Below are positions 9,952 through 19,359 of a stretch of DNA of 64,000 bases, one piece after another. The notes beneath the pieces were generated by a model. That model saw nothing but the letters and a program-made list of their open reading frames with translations. It made no database searches and was not told where the DNA came from. Every line of letters starts with the position of its first letter. Within the stretch, counting starts at the first letter, position 1. The translations under genes were made by a program, and so were the position numbers. Source of the stretch: Gemmatimonadaceae bacterium (GTDB lineage Bacteria > Gemmatimonadota > Gemmatimonadetes > Gemmatimonadales > Gemmatimonadaceae); contig JADZDM010000007.1 of the NCBI GenBank assembly GCA_020851035.1, positions 1 to 64,000 on the forward strand, read 5' to 3'.

Positions 9952-11250
9952 TCAGGCGAGTCCGTCGCGGACGTGCACCTGCCGTCCCCCGACGATGCAC
10001 CGGTCCACACGTCCGCGCAGCGTGCTGCCCAGCCAGGGCGAGTTGCGGCCCTTGCTGCGGAAGTCACTCCCCTGCACCGTCCACGCCGCGGCCGCATCCA
10101 GCACGGTGACATCCGCGATCGCCCCGCGCCGCAGCGTGCCCCCCGCCAGGCCGAACACCCGCGCCGGCGCGCACGACATCTTCTCGACGAGCTGCGAGAG
10201 CGTGATCGTGCCCGGTGCCACCAGCCACGTCATCAGCACCGACAGCGCCGTCTCGAGGCCCACGATGCCGTTGGGAGCGTCCGCGAACTCGCGGTTCTTC
10301 TCGTCGTTGTGGTGTGGCGCGTGGTCAGTGGCCACACAATCGATGGTGCCATCCTTGAGTGCCGCGACCAGCGCGTCCACGTCGCGTTGCGTGCGCAGCG
10401 GCGGGTTCATCTTCGCGTTGGTGTCGTACTGCCCGACGCGGTCCTCGGTGAGCGTCAGGTGATGCGGGCACACCTCCGCCGTCACCGGGATGCCGCGCTC
10501 CTTGCCCCAGCGGATCAGCTCCACGCTGCCCCACGTGCTCATGTGGCAGAGGTGCACGCGGCCGCCGGTGCGCCGCGCGAGCAGGATGTCACGGATCACC
10601 ATGATCTCCTCGCTCTCCGACGGGATGCCCTTGAGCCCCAGCCGCGCGCTGATGATCCCCTCGTTCATCACGCCGCCGTGGGCGAGCGTCGGCTCCTCGC
10701 AGTGATCCGCCACCGGGATGCCGAAGGTGCGCGCATACTCCAGCGCGGTGCGCATGAGCTGTGCGCTCACCACCGGACGGCCATCGTCGCTCACCGCCAC
10801 CGCGCCGGCCGCGACCATCTCACCCATCTCGCTGAGCCGGTCGCCGTTCATGCCCACGGAGATCGCGCCGATCGGGTACACGCGCGACGCGTCGGCCTTT
10901 GCCGCCTGGGCGCGGATGAACCCCACCGCCGCCTGGTTGTCGGTGACGGGATCGGTGTTCGGCATCGCGCACACCGCCGTGAAGCCACCCGCGGCTGCGG
11001 CCCGGGCGCCGGTGGCGATCGTCTCGACGTCCTCGCGGCCCGGCTCGCGCAGGTGGCAGTGCACGTCGATGAAGCCCGGCGTGACGTGGCGCCCGCTGCA
11101 GTCGACGCGGATGGCGTCCGCCGGCCCGGCGATGCTGCCGCCGACCGCCGCGACCACGCCATCGACCAGCAGCAGGTCACCGGTGCCATCCAGCCCGATG
11201 GACGGGTCGAGCAGGTGACCGCCGGTCAGGAGCAGGGGGCGCGTCGTCAT
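9952..11250 (-). CDS. pyrC: Dihydroorotase
   Basis: 432 residues from ATG at 11250, 7 bp after the pyrB stop. It has the amidohydrolase metal motif DVHCHLREPG (HxH at 64-66), then MPNTDPVTDNQ, ADHCEEPTLA, VTAEVCPHH and the catalytic ATDHAPHH near residue 305. This is the longer, PyrC-I type dihydroorotase that also partners aspartate carbamoyltransferase. It closes carbamoyl-aspartate to dihydroorotate, the third step of UMP synthesis. The order pyrR-pyrB-pyrC supports the call fully. Confidence 0.97.
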   Translation of the reverse strand: MTTRPLLLTGGHLLDPSIGLDGTGDLLLVDGVVAAVGGSIAGPADAIRVDCSGRHVTPGFIDVHCHLREPGREDVETIATGARAAAAGGFTAVCAMPNTDPVTDNQAAVGFIRAQAAKADASRVYPIGAISVGMNGDRLSEMGEMVAAGAVAVSDDGRPVVSAQLMRTALEYARTFGIPVADHCEEPTLAHGGVMNEGIISARLGLKGIPSESEEIMVIRDILLARRTGGRVHLCHMSTWGSVELIRWGKERGIPVTAEVCPHHLTLTEDRVGQYDTNAKMNPPLRTQRDVDALVAALKDGTIDCVATDHAPHHNDEKNREFADAPNGIVGLETALSVLMTWLVAPGTITLSQLVEKMSCAPARVFGLAGGTLRRGAIADVTVLDAAAAWTVQGSDFRSKGRNSPWLGSTLRGRVDRCIVGGRQVHVRDGLA

Positions 11251-11257
11251 CTCAGGG

Positions 11258-12217
11258 TCATTCTCCCGCGGCCGTGCCGGCCGTCGCAAGGTCGGGGCGT
11301 CCGCCCCGCAGCAGGTAGAGCACCGCCATCCGCACCGCCACGCCGTTCGTGACCTGGTCGAGGATCAGGCTGTGCGGGCCATCGGCCACATCGGAATCGA
11401 TCTCCACACCGCGGGTCATCGGGCCGGGGTGCAGGATCAGCAGGTCGCGCGGGGCCCGGTCGAGCCGCTCGCGCGTCACGCCGAACACGCGGTTGTACTC
11501 ACGCAGCGAGGGGATGTAGCCGGCCGTCATGCGCTCGAGCTGCAGGCGCAGGATGTTCAGGGCGTCGGCCCACTCGATCGCGGCCTCGATGCGGTCGAAC
11601 ACGGTCACGCCCAGCGCCTCCTCGGCGCCGTTCGGCAGCAGCGAGCGCGGGCCGCAGACCGCCACCTCGGCCCCCATCTTCCGCAGCCCGTGGATGTTCG
11701 AGCGGGCCACGCGACTGTGCAGCACGTCACCGCACAGGCAGACACGCCTGCCCTGCAGCGACCCCCACCGGTCGCGCAGCGTCAGCAGGTCCAGCAAGCC
11801 CTGTGTCGGATGCTCGTGCGTCCCGTCGCCGGCGTTGATCACGTTCGACTCGATGCGCTCGGCCAGGAACCGCGCCGCACCACTGGCCTGGTGGCGGATG
11901 ACGACCATGTCGATCTTCATCGCCTCGAGGTTCCGCGCCGTGTCCACCAGCGTCTCGCCCTTGCTCACCGACGAGTTGCCGATCGCCACGTTCACCGCGT
12001 CGGCGGACATCCGCTTCTCGGCGAACTCGAAGCTCACGCGGGTGCGCGTGGACGCCTCGAAGAAGAGGTTGACGATCGTTTCGCCCCGCAGCGTCGGCAC
12101 CTTCTTGATCGCGCGCAGGCTGATCGCCTTCAGGGGCTCGGCGGTGTCGAGGATGGCAGTGATCTGCTCGGGGCTGAGCGACTCGAGGTCGAGCAGGTCC
12201 TTGCCGAGGCTCGTCAT
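11258..12217 (-). CDS. pyrB: Aspartate carbamoyltransferase catalytic subunit
   Basis: 319 residues from ATG at 12217, overlapping the pyrR stop by 4 bp. The carbamoyl-phosphate signature [12 protein letters not shown] lies at about 53-64. It is followed by [12 protein letters not shown] and the late [12 protein letters not shown] block that contacts aspartate. The enzyme joins carbamoyl phosphate and aspartate, the first committed step of pyrimidine synthesis. No pyrI regulatory subunit is nearby, so allosteric control of the E. coli type is not expected. A complex with the neighbouring dihydroorotase is plausible. Confidence 0.97.
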   Translation of the reverse strand: MTSLGKDLLDLESLSPEQITAILDTAEPLKAISLRAIKKVPTLRGETIVNLFFEASTRTRVSFEFAEKRMSADAVNVAIGNSSVSKGETLVDTARNLEAMKIDMVVIRHQASGAARFLAERIESNVINAGDGTHEHPTQGLLDLLTLRDRWGSLQGRRVCLCGDVLHSRVARSNIHGLRKMGAEVAVCGPRSLLPNGAEEALGVTVFDRIEAAIEWADALNILRLQLERMTAGYIPSLREYNRVFGVTRERLDRAPRDLLILHPGPMTRGVEIDSDVADGPHSLILDQVTNGVAVRMAVLYLLRGGRPDLATAGTAAGE

Positions 12218-12765
12218 GCGGTGCGCGACCGCGCCGGGCTGAGCACCACCGTGTCGTCGCCATCGAGCTCCGCCACGCGCACGTCGACCTGCGCGCCGTC
12301 GGGGACCGTGACCACCTTCCCGATCACGTCGGCGCGGATCGGCAGTTCCTGGCCGCCGCGGTCGATCAGCACCGCGAGCAGGATGCGCGCCGGCCGGCCG
12401 AAGTCGGCCAGCTCGTCGAGCGCCGCGCGGACCGTGCGCCCGGTGAACAGCACGTCGTCGACGATCACGCACTGCATGCCGTCGATGTCCACGGGCAGCT
12501 CCGTGGCGCCCACCAGCGGTCTCGGGCCGACCGTCTGCAGGTCGTCGCGGTAGAGCGTGATGTCGAGGGCGCCGCGCGGGACCGGCTTCCCTTCCCGCTC
12601 CTCGATCAGGGCCGCGAGCCGCTCGGCGAGCTGCACGCCGCGGCGCTGGATGCCGACCAGCACCAGGTTCTCGGTGCCGGCGGTGCGCTCGACGATCTCG
12701 TCGGCCATGCGCCGCAGGGTCCGGGCGCAGGCGCGGGCGTCGAGGATGGTCTCTGAGGCTGTCAT
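12214..12765 (-). CDS. pyrR: PyrR bifunctional regulator / uracil phosphoribosyltransferase
   Basis: 183 residues with the PRPP-binding loop [16 protein letters not shown] at about 99-114 and an early [13 protein letters not shown] block. PyrR proteins bind pyr mRNA in response to UMP and also carry uracil phosphoribosyltransferase activity. Here only 46 bp separate it from the glycerophosphodiesterase gene, and I see no attenuator or PyrR anti-antiterminator in that gap. The enzymatic or a non-attenuation role may therefore dominate. It starts the pyrR-pyrB-pyrC block. Confidence 0.93.
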   Translation of the reverse strand: MTASETILDARACARTLRRMADEIVERTAGTENLVLVGIQRRGVQLAERLAALIEEREGKPVPRGALDITLYRDDLQTVGPRPLVGATELPVDIDGMQCVIVDDVLFTGRTVRAALDELADFGRPARILLAVLIDRGGQELPIRADVIGKVVTVPDGAQVDVRVAELDGDDTVVLSPARSRTA

Positions 12766-12811
12766 CAGCGCGCAATATGCCCGCCCGGGCCCCCGAATTG
12801 AAGGCAGTGCG

Positions 12812-13582
12812 TCAGCCGCGCGGGCGCGCCTGCCGCGCCGACAGCAGCACTGCGGGATCGTCCGACATGACGCCGGTCACGCCGGCGTCCCAGAGCCGGT
12901 TCGCATCGGCCGCGCTGTTGACGGTCCAGACATGGACCGGCACACCGATGGCGCGGCCCCAGCGCGCGAAGCGTTCCACGGGGAGGCGGATGCCCGACGC
13001 CTGCTCCGGGACACACATCGCCGCGCACGGCAGCCGTCGCGGGGCCAGCCGGAAGGCGGCGCGCAGCAGCAGCGCCGAGATGTCGCGCCGCGACGCACCG
13101 CTGGCGATACCGGAGGCGCGCACCCGTCGCATCGCCCCGTGCTGGAAGCTCCCCACCACGGCGCGATCGCCGGCGCCGTGCGCCGCGAGCGCCGCCAGCA
13201 CCACCGGCACGGCATCCACGCGCTTGCACTCGATGATGACCGGCAGGTGGCGTGTGAGGTCCAGGACCTCGTCCAGCAGCGGGATCGGCGTGCGGTGTCG
13301 CGGGCGGAAATCCCCCTCGAAGGTGCTCGCGGCATCGAGGCGGCGCAGCGCGCCGATGCCGACCCGCTCCACCTGGAGGTCGTCGCCGCAGGTGCGCCCG
13401 GTGAACGGGTCGTGGTGCACCACCGCCACGCCGTCACCGCTCACGCGCACGTCGAACTCGACCGCATCGACGCCCAGCGCGATCGCATGCGCGAACGACG
13501 GCAGCGTGTTCTCCGGTCGCACCGCCCTCGCGCCGCGGTGCCCGATCACGAGCGGCGGGCCGGGATGGATCAGCAGTGACAT
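12812..13582 (-). CDS. Glycerophosphodiester phosphodiesterase
   Basis: 256 residues from ATG at 13582. The GDPD blocks are all visible. [12 protein letters not shown] supplies the catalytic His-Arg and the Glu-Asn, [20 protein letters not shown] the metal ligands and second His, and VIIECK and VHVWTVNS lie further on. It lacks a signal peptide, so it is probably cytoplasmic and hydrolyses deacylated phospholipids to glycerol-3-phosphate and an alcohol. It is the most upstream gene of the run that continues into pyrRBC, and 83 bp separate its start from the TonB receptor gene. Confidence 0.9.
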   Translation of the reverse strand: MSLLIHPGPPLVIGHRGARAVRPENTLPSFAHAIALGVDAVEFDVRVSGDGVAVVHHDPFTGRTCGDDLQVERVGIGALRRLDAASTFEGDFRPRHRTPIPLLDEVLDLTRHLPVIIECKRVDAVPVVLAALAAHGAGDRAVVGSFQHGAMRRVRASGIASGASRRDISALLLRAAFRLAPRRLPCAAMCVPEQASGIRLPVERFARWGRAIGVPVHVWTVNSAADANRLWDAGVTGVMSDDPAVLLSARQARPRG

Positions 13583-13612
13583 CGACGACGGGTGCAGTGT
13601 GGAGCAACGCAA

Positions 13613-13643
13613 CGGGGCGGCTCGCGTCCTGCGAGCCGCCCCG
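13613..13643 (-). terminator. Terminator hairpin after the TonB-dependent receptor gene
   Basis: A perfect 13-bp GC-rich stem (CGGGGCGGCTCGC with GCGAGCCGCCCCG) and a 5-base loop lie about 23 bp downstream of the receptor stop. On the minus strand it is followed by TTGCGTTGCTCC, which is only mildly T-rich. Confidence 0.7.
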
Positions 13644-13665
13644 TGCGTGCCGACCGCCGGCGACG

Positions 13666-16617
13666 TCAGAACGTCGCCGAGATGCGGCTCATGGCGAGAC
13701 GACCGATCGCCGGCGTGCCGGCGAAGGTCGGGACGCGACGGTCGAACAGGTTGGTGACATTCAGGCTCCACGTCAATGCACGACGGGTGGTGCCGCCGAA
13801 GCGCTTCGAGATCCCGACGTCGAAGAGGTTGTTCACCGGGACGGGATTGTAGGTGTAGTTCGCATCGCGACCCACCACCGTGCCGGTCGTCACCAGCGGC
13901 TGCCCCGAGACGTAGACGCCCGAGTTCACCGGGAAGGCATTCGTGTACCGATAGCGGACCTCGCCACCCCAGCCCGTCTCGGCGTTGCTGTACCGGCTCG
14001 TCAGCGACCCCTTGGCGCCCGGCGCGTTCAGCGCGAACGGCTGCGGGCCGACCTGCACGTCGACGAAGATGATGTTGCTCACCACGCTGGCCGTTCCATC
14101 GAGCGAGAACTTGTCGCTGAGGGCATAGCTCAGGCCGATGTCGGTGCCGAACACCTCGACGATCTTGTCGAGGCGCTGGTACGTCGCACGCAAGTTGCCG
14201 TTCGAGACGATGCTCGCGTTGTTGAAGGTGACCGTGCCGAGGGGCAGCGGTGCCATCGCGGCCGCGAGGCTCGGGGCGATGTTGCCGGCGATCGTCTGGA
14301 TCTGCAGCGGCGTGAGCGGCAGGCCGGACCCGGCGAGCGCCGCGGCGGCCTGGCCACCGATGTAGGTGCCCAGCTCCGTCGGGCTGCCGAAGAGGACCGT
14401 CGGCGTCGCGAGCGCGGCGGTCACCGCCACGTCACCGCGACGCTGGTACCACGACGACACGTCGAAGCTCAGCTTGCCGCTGGACGAGAGGCCCTTGTAG
14501 CCGATCTCGTAGGTGTCGTTGAAGGCGGCACCCAGCGCGCCGAGGTCGCGCACGGCGGCCGGCTGCACCCCCGGCACGCCGCGCAGCAGCGTCCCGGCGA
14601 CATCGAGCGTTGCCCGGGTCGAGATCTGCGCGTTCGTCGGCGTGGCGGTGCTCAGGCGCGTCATGATCGCGTTCGCGGCGATGCCGGCGCCGGTGGCACC
14701 GAGCGAGCCGGTCAGCGAGGCGGCGAGCACGGCTCGCAGCGCCGGCGTCATGGCCGTGGCGAGCGCCGGGAACGCCGCGGCGGCACTGGCGGCCACCGGG
14801 GCGTTACTGCCGAGCAGCGACGAGCGCATGCAGAACGAGCCGAAGCCCGCGCCCGTGCACGACCGGTCGTACTGGAAGCCGGCCTTGGGCGGGTTGCCGT
14901 TCGCGATCACGTCGTAGTTGAACGGCGCACCCGGCACCAGCGCACCGGCCGCACCCAGCCCGGAGCGGACCGTGCCGACCAGCGACGAGAACGCGTTGCG
15001 CCCCTGCGGCAGGTCGAGGAAGAACGAGAAGTTGCCCGGCGTGCTGAACGCGCGGTTGTAGACCAGGCGGGCGGTGCTGTTCGGCTCGGGCTTCCACTGC
15101 AGCGCGGCGCGCGGCGACACGAACGTACCCTTGATCACGTTCGTCTGGTCGAGGCGCAGCGCCGTGAGCAGCTCGAGGCGCTTCGTCATCTGGTAGCGGC
15201 CCTGCACGTAGCCGCCCTGCTCGGTCACGTTGTCCCGCTCCTCGTTGGCGCCGTTGATGGTGCCGCCGGTGCGCGGGTTGGTCCAGATGTAGTCGAGGCC
15301 GTACACGAGGTCGAGCGGGCCGAACGAGGCGCCATGCTGCAGCTGTCCGGCCACCACGCGCGAGAGGTCGACGATCGGGCCGCCGGTGCGCAGCAGGAAC
15401 GTGCCGGTGCTGGACAGGCTGTCGGCGTTGCCGGCGTTGGAGAGGTTGGCGAAGACCTGGCCGAAGAAGCGGTTCCAGCGGAAGCGCTGCTGCAGCGTCT
15501 GCATGCTCCAGTTGCGGATCTGCGCGGCGCCGTTGGCCCCCGTCAGCTCGACGGCATTGTTGATGTGGGCGAGGCCGTAGGTGGACACCAGCTCCATGCC
15601 GTCACGCGGGCGCCAGTCGATGCGGGCCTCACCGGCATAGCGCTGGGTGAGGAAGTCGCGCTGGTTGGCCACGCGCACCGGCGCCGCACCATCGGTGAGG
15701 CGACGCGAGACGGAGTCCGGCTCGCCGGGATCGTTGTAGTGCCAGTCGTCGCCCGTGAAGTACTCACCGGAGACCTTGTAGCCGAACTTCCCGCCCACGG
15801 CGCCGGCGTGGCGGATGCCGCCGCGGAAGACGCTGCGCTCCCCGCCATCGATGGTCAGCGTGGTGCCCTGCGAGGTGAACGGGCTCTTGGTGATGACGTG
15901 CAGCACGCCGGCCGAGGAGTTCGGCCCGTAGAGGGCGGAGGCGGGGCCGAGCAGCAGCTCGATGCGGTCGATGTCCTCGTTGGTGCCGGTGGCGAGGAAC
16001 GGCACGTTCACGCGCAGCGACGGCACGCCCGCGAAGCGATAGTCCTGCAGCGTGAGCAGCGAGCCGCTGAACGCGTTGTTGAAGCCACGCGCGACGATGT
16101 TGCTCTGCGCGATGCCGCCGGCCGACACGTCCACGCCGGGCGTGCCACGCACATGGTCCGCCACGGTGATCGACGGGCGCCGCTCGATCGCCTCGGTCGA
16201 GATGACCGCCACCGAGGCCGGTGCATCGAGGGCCTTCTCCTGGCGGCGCGAGACGGAGGTCACGACGGCGTTGAGCTGCGTCGGCACCTCCTCCAGTCCG
16301 GCGTTCACGGTGGTCGCCTGCCCGCTGCGTACCACCGTGCCGGGAAAGCGCTGCAGCCGGAAGCCGATGCGGCTGACGGAGACGGTATATGTGCCGGCGG
16401 CGATGTTCGGCAGCGTGTACTGGCCGGACTCACCGCTGGTGGCGACACCGACGACGCGCGCGCCCTCGGCAACCGTCACGCGGGCGTTGTCGAGCGGACG
16501 GCCCGCGTCCCTGGTCGTGATGCGGCCGGTGAGCGATCCACTCTGCGCCGCGGCGGTGGCAGCGAAGAGCAGGCTCGCCGCGGCCGGCAACAGGCGGCGT
16601 ACGATGAAAGGCAGCAC
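13666..16617 (-). CDS. TonB-dependent outer-membrane receptor with carboxypeptidase-regulatory domain
   Basis: 983 residues. A signal peptide ends at about residue 25 (ATAAAQ). A CarboxypepD_reg-like domain covers about 27-110 (TGRITTRDAGRPLDNARV, AGTYTVSVSRIGF). The plug follows with DHVRGTPGVDVSAGG and DIDRIELLLGPASALYGPNSSAGV. The remainder is a 22-strand barrel ending in ISATF with a terminal phenylalanine. The barrel has an unusually alanine-rich insertion near residues 620-700 and a Cys pair in SCTGAGFGSFC, probably an extracellular loop. Such SusC/CirA-like receptors import large ligands with TonB energy. The ligand is unknown and no SusD gene is adjacent. Confidence 0.92.
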   Translation of the reverse strand: MLPFIVRRLLPAAASLLFAATAAAQSGSLTGRITTRDAGRPLDNARVTVAEGARVVGVATSGESGQYTLPNIAAGTYTVSVSRIGFRLQRFPGTVVRSGQATTVNAGLEEVPTQLNAVVTSVSRRQEKALDAPASVAVISTEAIERRPSITVADHVRGTPGVDVSAGGIAQSNIVARGFNNAFSGSLLTLQDYRFAGVPSLRVNVPFLATGTNEDIDRIELLLGPASALYGPNSSAGVLHVITKSPFTSQGTTLTIDGGERSVFRGGIRHAGAVGGKFGYKVSGEYFTGDDWHYNDPGEPDSVSRRLTDGAAPVRVANQRDFLTQRYAGEARIDWRPRDGMELVSTYGLAHINNAVELTGANGAAQIRNWSMQTLQQRFRWNRFFGQVFANLSNAGNADSLSSTGTFLLRTGGPIVDLSRVVAGQLQHGASFGPLDLVYGLDYIWTNPRTGGTINGANEERDNVTEQGGYVQGRYQMTKRLELLTALRLDQTNVIKGTFVSPRAALQWKPEPNSTARLVYNRAFSTPGNFSFFLDLPQGRNAFSSLVGTVRSGLGAAGALVPGAPFNYDVIANGNPPKAGFQYDRSCTGAGFGSFCMRSSLLGSNAPVAASAAAAFPALATAMTPALRAVLAASLTGSLGATGAGIAANAIMTRLSTATPTNAQISTRATLDVAGTLLRGVPGVQPAAVRDLGALGAAFNDTYEIGYKGLSSSGKLSFDVSSWYQRRGDVAVTAALATPTVLFGSPTELGTYIGGQAAAALAGSGLPLTPLQIQTIAGNIAPSLAAAMAPLPLGTVTFNNASIVSNGNLRATYQRLDKIVEVFGTDIGLSYALSDKFSLDGTASVVSNIIFVDVQVGPQPFALNAPGAKGSLTSRYSNAETGWGGEVRYRYTNAFPVNSGVYVSGQPLVTTGTVVGRDANYTYNPVPVNNLFDVGISKRFGGTTRRALTWSLNVTNLFDRRVPTFAGTPAIGRLAMSRISATF

Positions 16618-16875
16618 TCAACACCTCGGGTGTGGATGAGGCCAGCCGATTCACCTGCAGAGACCCGCCCCGCCCCGCGAACGGGACGGCGCGTCGAAAC
16701 GGCCAGCACACTGGATCCGTGTGGAAATCAGTGGGGCGAAGCTGGCGCTGGGGACCGACCTAGTCAATGGAGCACCCGGACACATCTTCCCGCCTGCGTC
16801 GCACGCCGGCCACAGGTGTCGGGAGATCGGCACGTCACGTCACGTTCGTGTGCACGAATGTGCACGAAACAACGA

Positions 16876-18669
16876 TCACCGCATCGCCGCCGGTGGGCCT
16901 TCCGGCACCCGCAGGACCAGCTCGCGACGCGCCGGCGAGGCGCCCGGGCTCGTGACCTCCACCGCCAGGCGATACCGCCCCGGCTTCACCTCCGGCATCG
17001 TCAGCGTCAGGCGGCGCCCGGGCCCGCCATCCGGCTGCGCGGGATCCGGAATGCGCAGCGATGCCCCACCCGCCGTGCCGCCGCCGCCCAGCCGGAACAG
17101 CGACCCGAGCCGCCGGAATCCGCTGGCCGAGTCCAGCGGCGTGATCGAGATCGTCACGGTGGCGCCCGGGCCGCCGTAGTACTCCCAGAAGATGCCGAAC
17201 GACTGCCCGTCACCGATGTCGGTGCCGCCCAGCACGCTGGGGATCACCGACTCGAGTGTCGCGATGCCTGCGAGGCCGGCACTCGCGGCATCCGTCGCAC
17301 GTACCGAGAGCAGGAGCAGGTCGGAGAGCATCGCGTCGCGTTCGAGCGGCGCCACCCCGGTGCGATAGCGGCCGGCGAACTTCCGCGCATCGCTGAGCAC
17401 CTCGATGCTGGCGAGCATCGTGTCGCGGAGCACCCCGCCTTCCAGCGCCAGCGCACCGCGGAGCGGCTGCCCGTCCTTCACGATGCGCGCGACACGCTGG
17501 TCCGGCCCCTTCTCCAGCACCAGTGCGGCGCGCGCGCGCCCGCGCTCGTAGCGCGCCTTGCCGTCCATCACCCAGGTGCCCACCAGCATCGTGGAGTCTC
17601 CGCGCCGGAAGCGCACGAACTGCCCGCCCAGGTCCTGGAACCCACCCGGTGCGTACCGGGGAGCGTACCGCATCTGGGCGTAGCGCGCGTTGAAGGGATA
17701 GTCCGCCGGCGTGGCCCGGTACGGATCGGCGAGCGCACCCGCGCCGGGCATGAAGTCGTGGCTGGGTGTGGCCTCGTGGCCGATGGTGTTGGACACCATG
17801 TCGCCCCGCCGGCTGACGATGGTGTTCTGTCGGGACCAGGCCACCGGCCAGCCATAGCGGAGCTGTGACTGTGCGAAGTCCACCCGCCATGGCCCGTAGA
17901 CGGTGGCAGTGCCGGCCTCGATGGTGTTGAAGGTCTGGCGTGCGAGCAGCTCGTTGCGGAGGTCGTTGCCGTCGAGGTGCGCGAACGGCTTGCCGAGCCA
18001 GAACAGCTTCGTGTTGTACGCGACGCGGTCGGCGCACGACTTGCCGAGGTAGGCCAGGCTGTCGGCCTTCTTCATCCAGGGTGCAATGTTCTGCCACTCG
18101 CAGCGCTGCGCCTCCGGCATCTGGGCGAGGGCGCTGTTGAAGGCGCGCTCGGCGCCCGGGGCATCGTTCTGTGCATGCTTCACGAAGCCGGTCAGCGCGG
18201 CACACCACCAGGCGCTGGCCTTGCAGTCGCCGATCACGGCGTTGGCCTCGGCGACGTCGCGCCCCTCGACGGCGTACTTGGCGCGCTGGCCGGCCACCCA
18301 GTCGTCGGTGGGGGCCTGCAGGGCGGCCTCGCGGAGGGACTGGATCAGTCGCCGGCGCGCCGCACCGATCTCCGGCAGTTCCGGGCGCGGGGGGACGTCG
18401 TTGTTGTTGTTCCAGTAGTAGATGGTGCCGAACTGCACGTCGGGCTCCGAGGTGGCACCGCCGGAGCTGAACCCGAGGCCATCGCGGCGGGCGCGCTCGA
18501 ACTCGGCCTGGGCCTGCCGTGCGGCGGCGGCGCCGGTGCGGGGGCCGGACTGGGCGCGGGTGGAGTCGGGGGCCTGGGCGCCGAGCACGACGGCACACAA
18601 CGGCAGCAGCGGGACGAGGGCCCGGAGGCGTCGGTGGCGGTGTCGGGTCGGAACGGGGGCAGTCGGCAT
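16876..18669 (-). CDS. Large secreted protein, function unknown
   Basis: 597 residues from ATG at 18669; in-frame starts further upstream would run into the tRNA gene. The signal peptide is RRLRALVPLLPLCAVVLGAQA. The body shows TPR-like helices in the first half, with a WWCAALTGFVKHAQNDAPGAE repeat-like unit of Gemmatimonadota style. Beta-rich segments follow, including GTWVMDGKARYERGR and a C-terminal immunoglobulin-like block MPEVKPGRYRLAVEV. The layout resembles the GWxTD-domain secreted proteins seen in this group, but I cannot place it with certainty. It sits between the TonB receptor and tRNA-Ser, both minus strand, with 258 bp before the receptor gene. Confidence 0.6.
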   Translation of the reverse strand: MPTAPVPTRHRHRRLRALVPLLPLCAVVLGAQAPDSTRAQSGPRTGAAAARQAQAEFERARRDGLGFSSGGATSEPDVQFGTIYYWNNNNDVPPRPELPEIGAARRRLIQSLREAALQAPTDDWVAGQRAKYAVEGRDVAEANAVIGDCKASAWWCAALTGFVKHAQNDAPGAERAFNSALAQMPEAQRCEWQNIAPWMKKADSLAYLGKSCADRVAYNTKLFWLGKPFAHLDGNDLRNELLARQTFNTIEAGTATVYGPWRVDFAQSQLRYGWPVAWSRQNTIVSRRGDMVSNTIGHEATPSHDFMPGAGALADPYRATPADYPFNARYAQMRYAPRYAPGGFQDLGGQFVRFRRGDSTMLVGTWVMDGKARYERGRARAALVLEKGPDQRVARIVKDGQPLRGALALEGGVLRDTMLASIEVLSDARKFAGRYRTGVAPLERDAMLSDLLLLSVRATDAASAGLAGIATLESVIPSVLGGTDIGDGQSFGIFWEYYGGPGATVTISITPLDSASGFRRLGSLFRLGGGGTAGGASLRIPDPAQPDGGPGRRLTLTMPEVKPGRYRLAVEVTSPGASPARRELVLRVPEGPPAAMR

Positions 18670-18748
18670 GGTGCGTAAGTACGCACATCGGGGGCGGAAG
18701 TGCCTTCCGTGGCCCGGGCCCCCGCGCGCGCCGGGCGCGTCGGGGGGA

Positions 18749-18835
18749 CGGACAGGGTGGGATTCGAACCCACGAGACCCTTTCGAGCCCACACGCTTTC
18801 CAGGCGTGCGCCTTCAACCACTCGGCCACCTGTCC
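18749..18835 (-). tRNA. tRNA-Ser (anticodon GGA)
   Basis: Class II tRNA of 87 nt including the discriminator G. The acceptor stem is GGACAGG/CCTGTCC, the D-arm TGGCCGAGTGG, and the anticodon arm CACGCCTGGAAAGCGTG with loop anticodon GGA. A long variable arm and the T-arm GGGTTCGAATCCC follow. No CCA is encoded. Its 5' half, from the anticodon stem outward, is the 46-bp core repeated at 33625 and 39483. The 5' half and the 5' flank of this gene are therefore probably supplied by the integrated element. Confidence 0.95.
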
Positions 18836-18837
18836 CT
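18792..18837. repeat. att core copy A (within tRNA-Ser GGA)
   Basis: 46 bp running from the anticodon stem to two bases beyond the tRNA 5' end. It is identical to 33625-33670 and differs by one base from 39483-39528. In this copy the core completes an intact tRNA. It marks the left boundary of the integrated region. Confidence 0.85.
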
Positions 18838-19359
18838 CGAGGGAAAACGACCCCTCAAACGACCTCCGGGTCCCGTACTTAGCATAAATTTAGCATAGAC
18901 GGCATCCGGACGACGCGAGGGCAAGCTAGTCGAACCGGGGTCGAGAGGTGAGCCCCATGGGGCGCGTGCCGGTCAGGGAGCGCTCGGTGAACCAGCCGCT
19001 GGGGCTCAGCACGACCGCCCGCCCCTCGTCGGGCACCGTGCCCTCGATGGGGCTCGCCCCTCCCGTGGGTCCCCGCCCGACTCGGCGTCATTGCCATCAG
19101 CCGTCGCCCCCCGCCGCGAACGACGGTCTGGGCCAGACACGCACGTGGAGGCCACGTCCTGACGTGGGGTGGTCCGCGCACGATGCCAGGCCAGCGGCGA
19201 CCACCCCGAAATCGCCGGTGGCGCGGATCACCGGCCCCTTCCCGGAGTACGCGGCGTGGGTGATCCTGACGCAGCACCGCCAGAGCCGCTCTCGGGTGGA
19301 CGGGCGGTATGGGCAAGGCATCCGGCAACGCACAGCACCGTCACCATCCGAGGATCCGC
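18838..19359. other. Left end of island unit 1; arm repeats, no convincing gene
   Basis: Holds the pair TTAGCATA at 18879-18886 and 18890-18897 (11-bp period), 41 bp after the att core. At 18926-18954 it holds a stretch beginning GCTAGTCGAACCGGGGTCGA that recurs at 33757 in the equivalent place of unit 2. I read this as the element arm where integrase and accessory proteins bind. The long plus-strand frame from 18948 has no start context or codon pattern and is not called. Confidence 0.6.

Noticed and set aside
12766-12811. Pyr attenuator before pyrR
   Set aside because: The 46-bp gap is too short for the anti-terminator/terminator pair, and no conserved PyrR-binding loop is seen.
13576-17868. 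A plus-strand open frame of 1430 codons opposite the TonB receptor gene
   Set aside because: It is antisense to a clear receptor gene, is Arg/His/Gly-rich, and has no ribosome-binding site. High G+C makes such long shadow frames common in this window.
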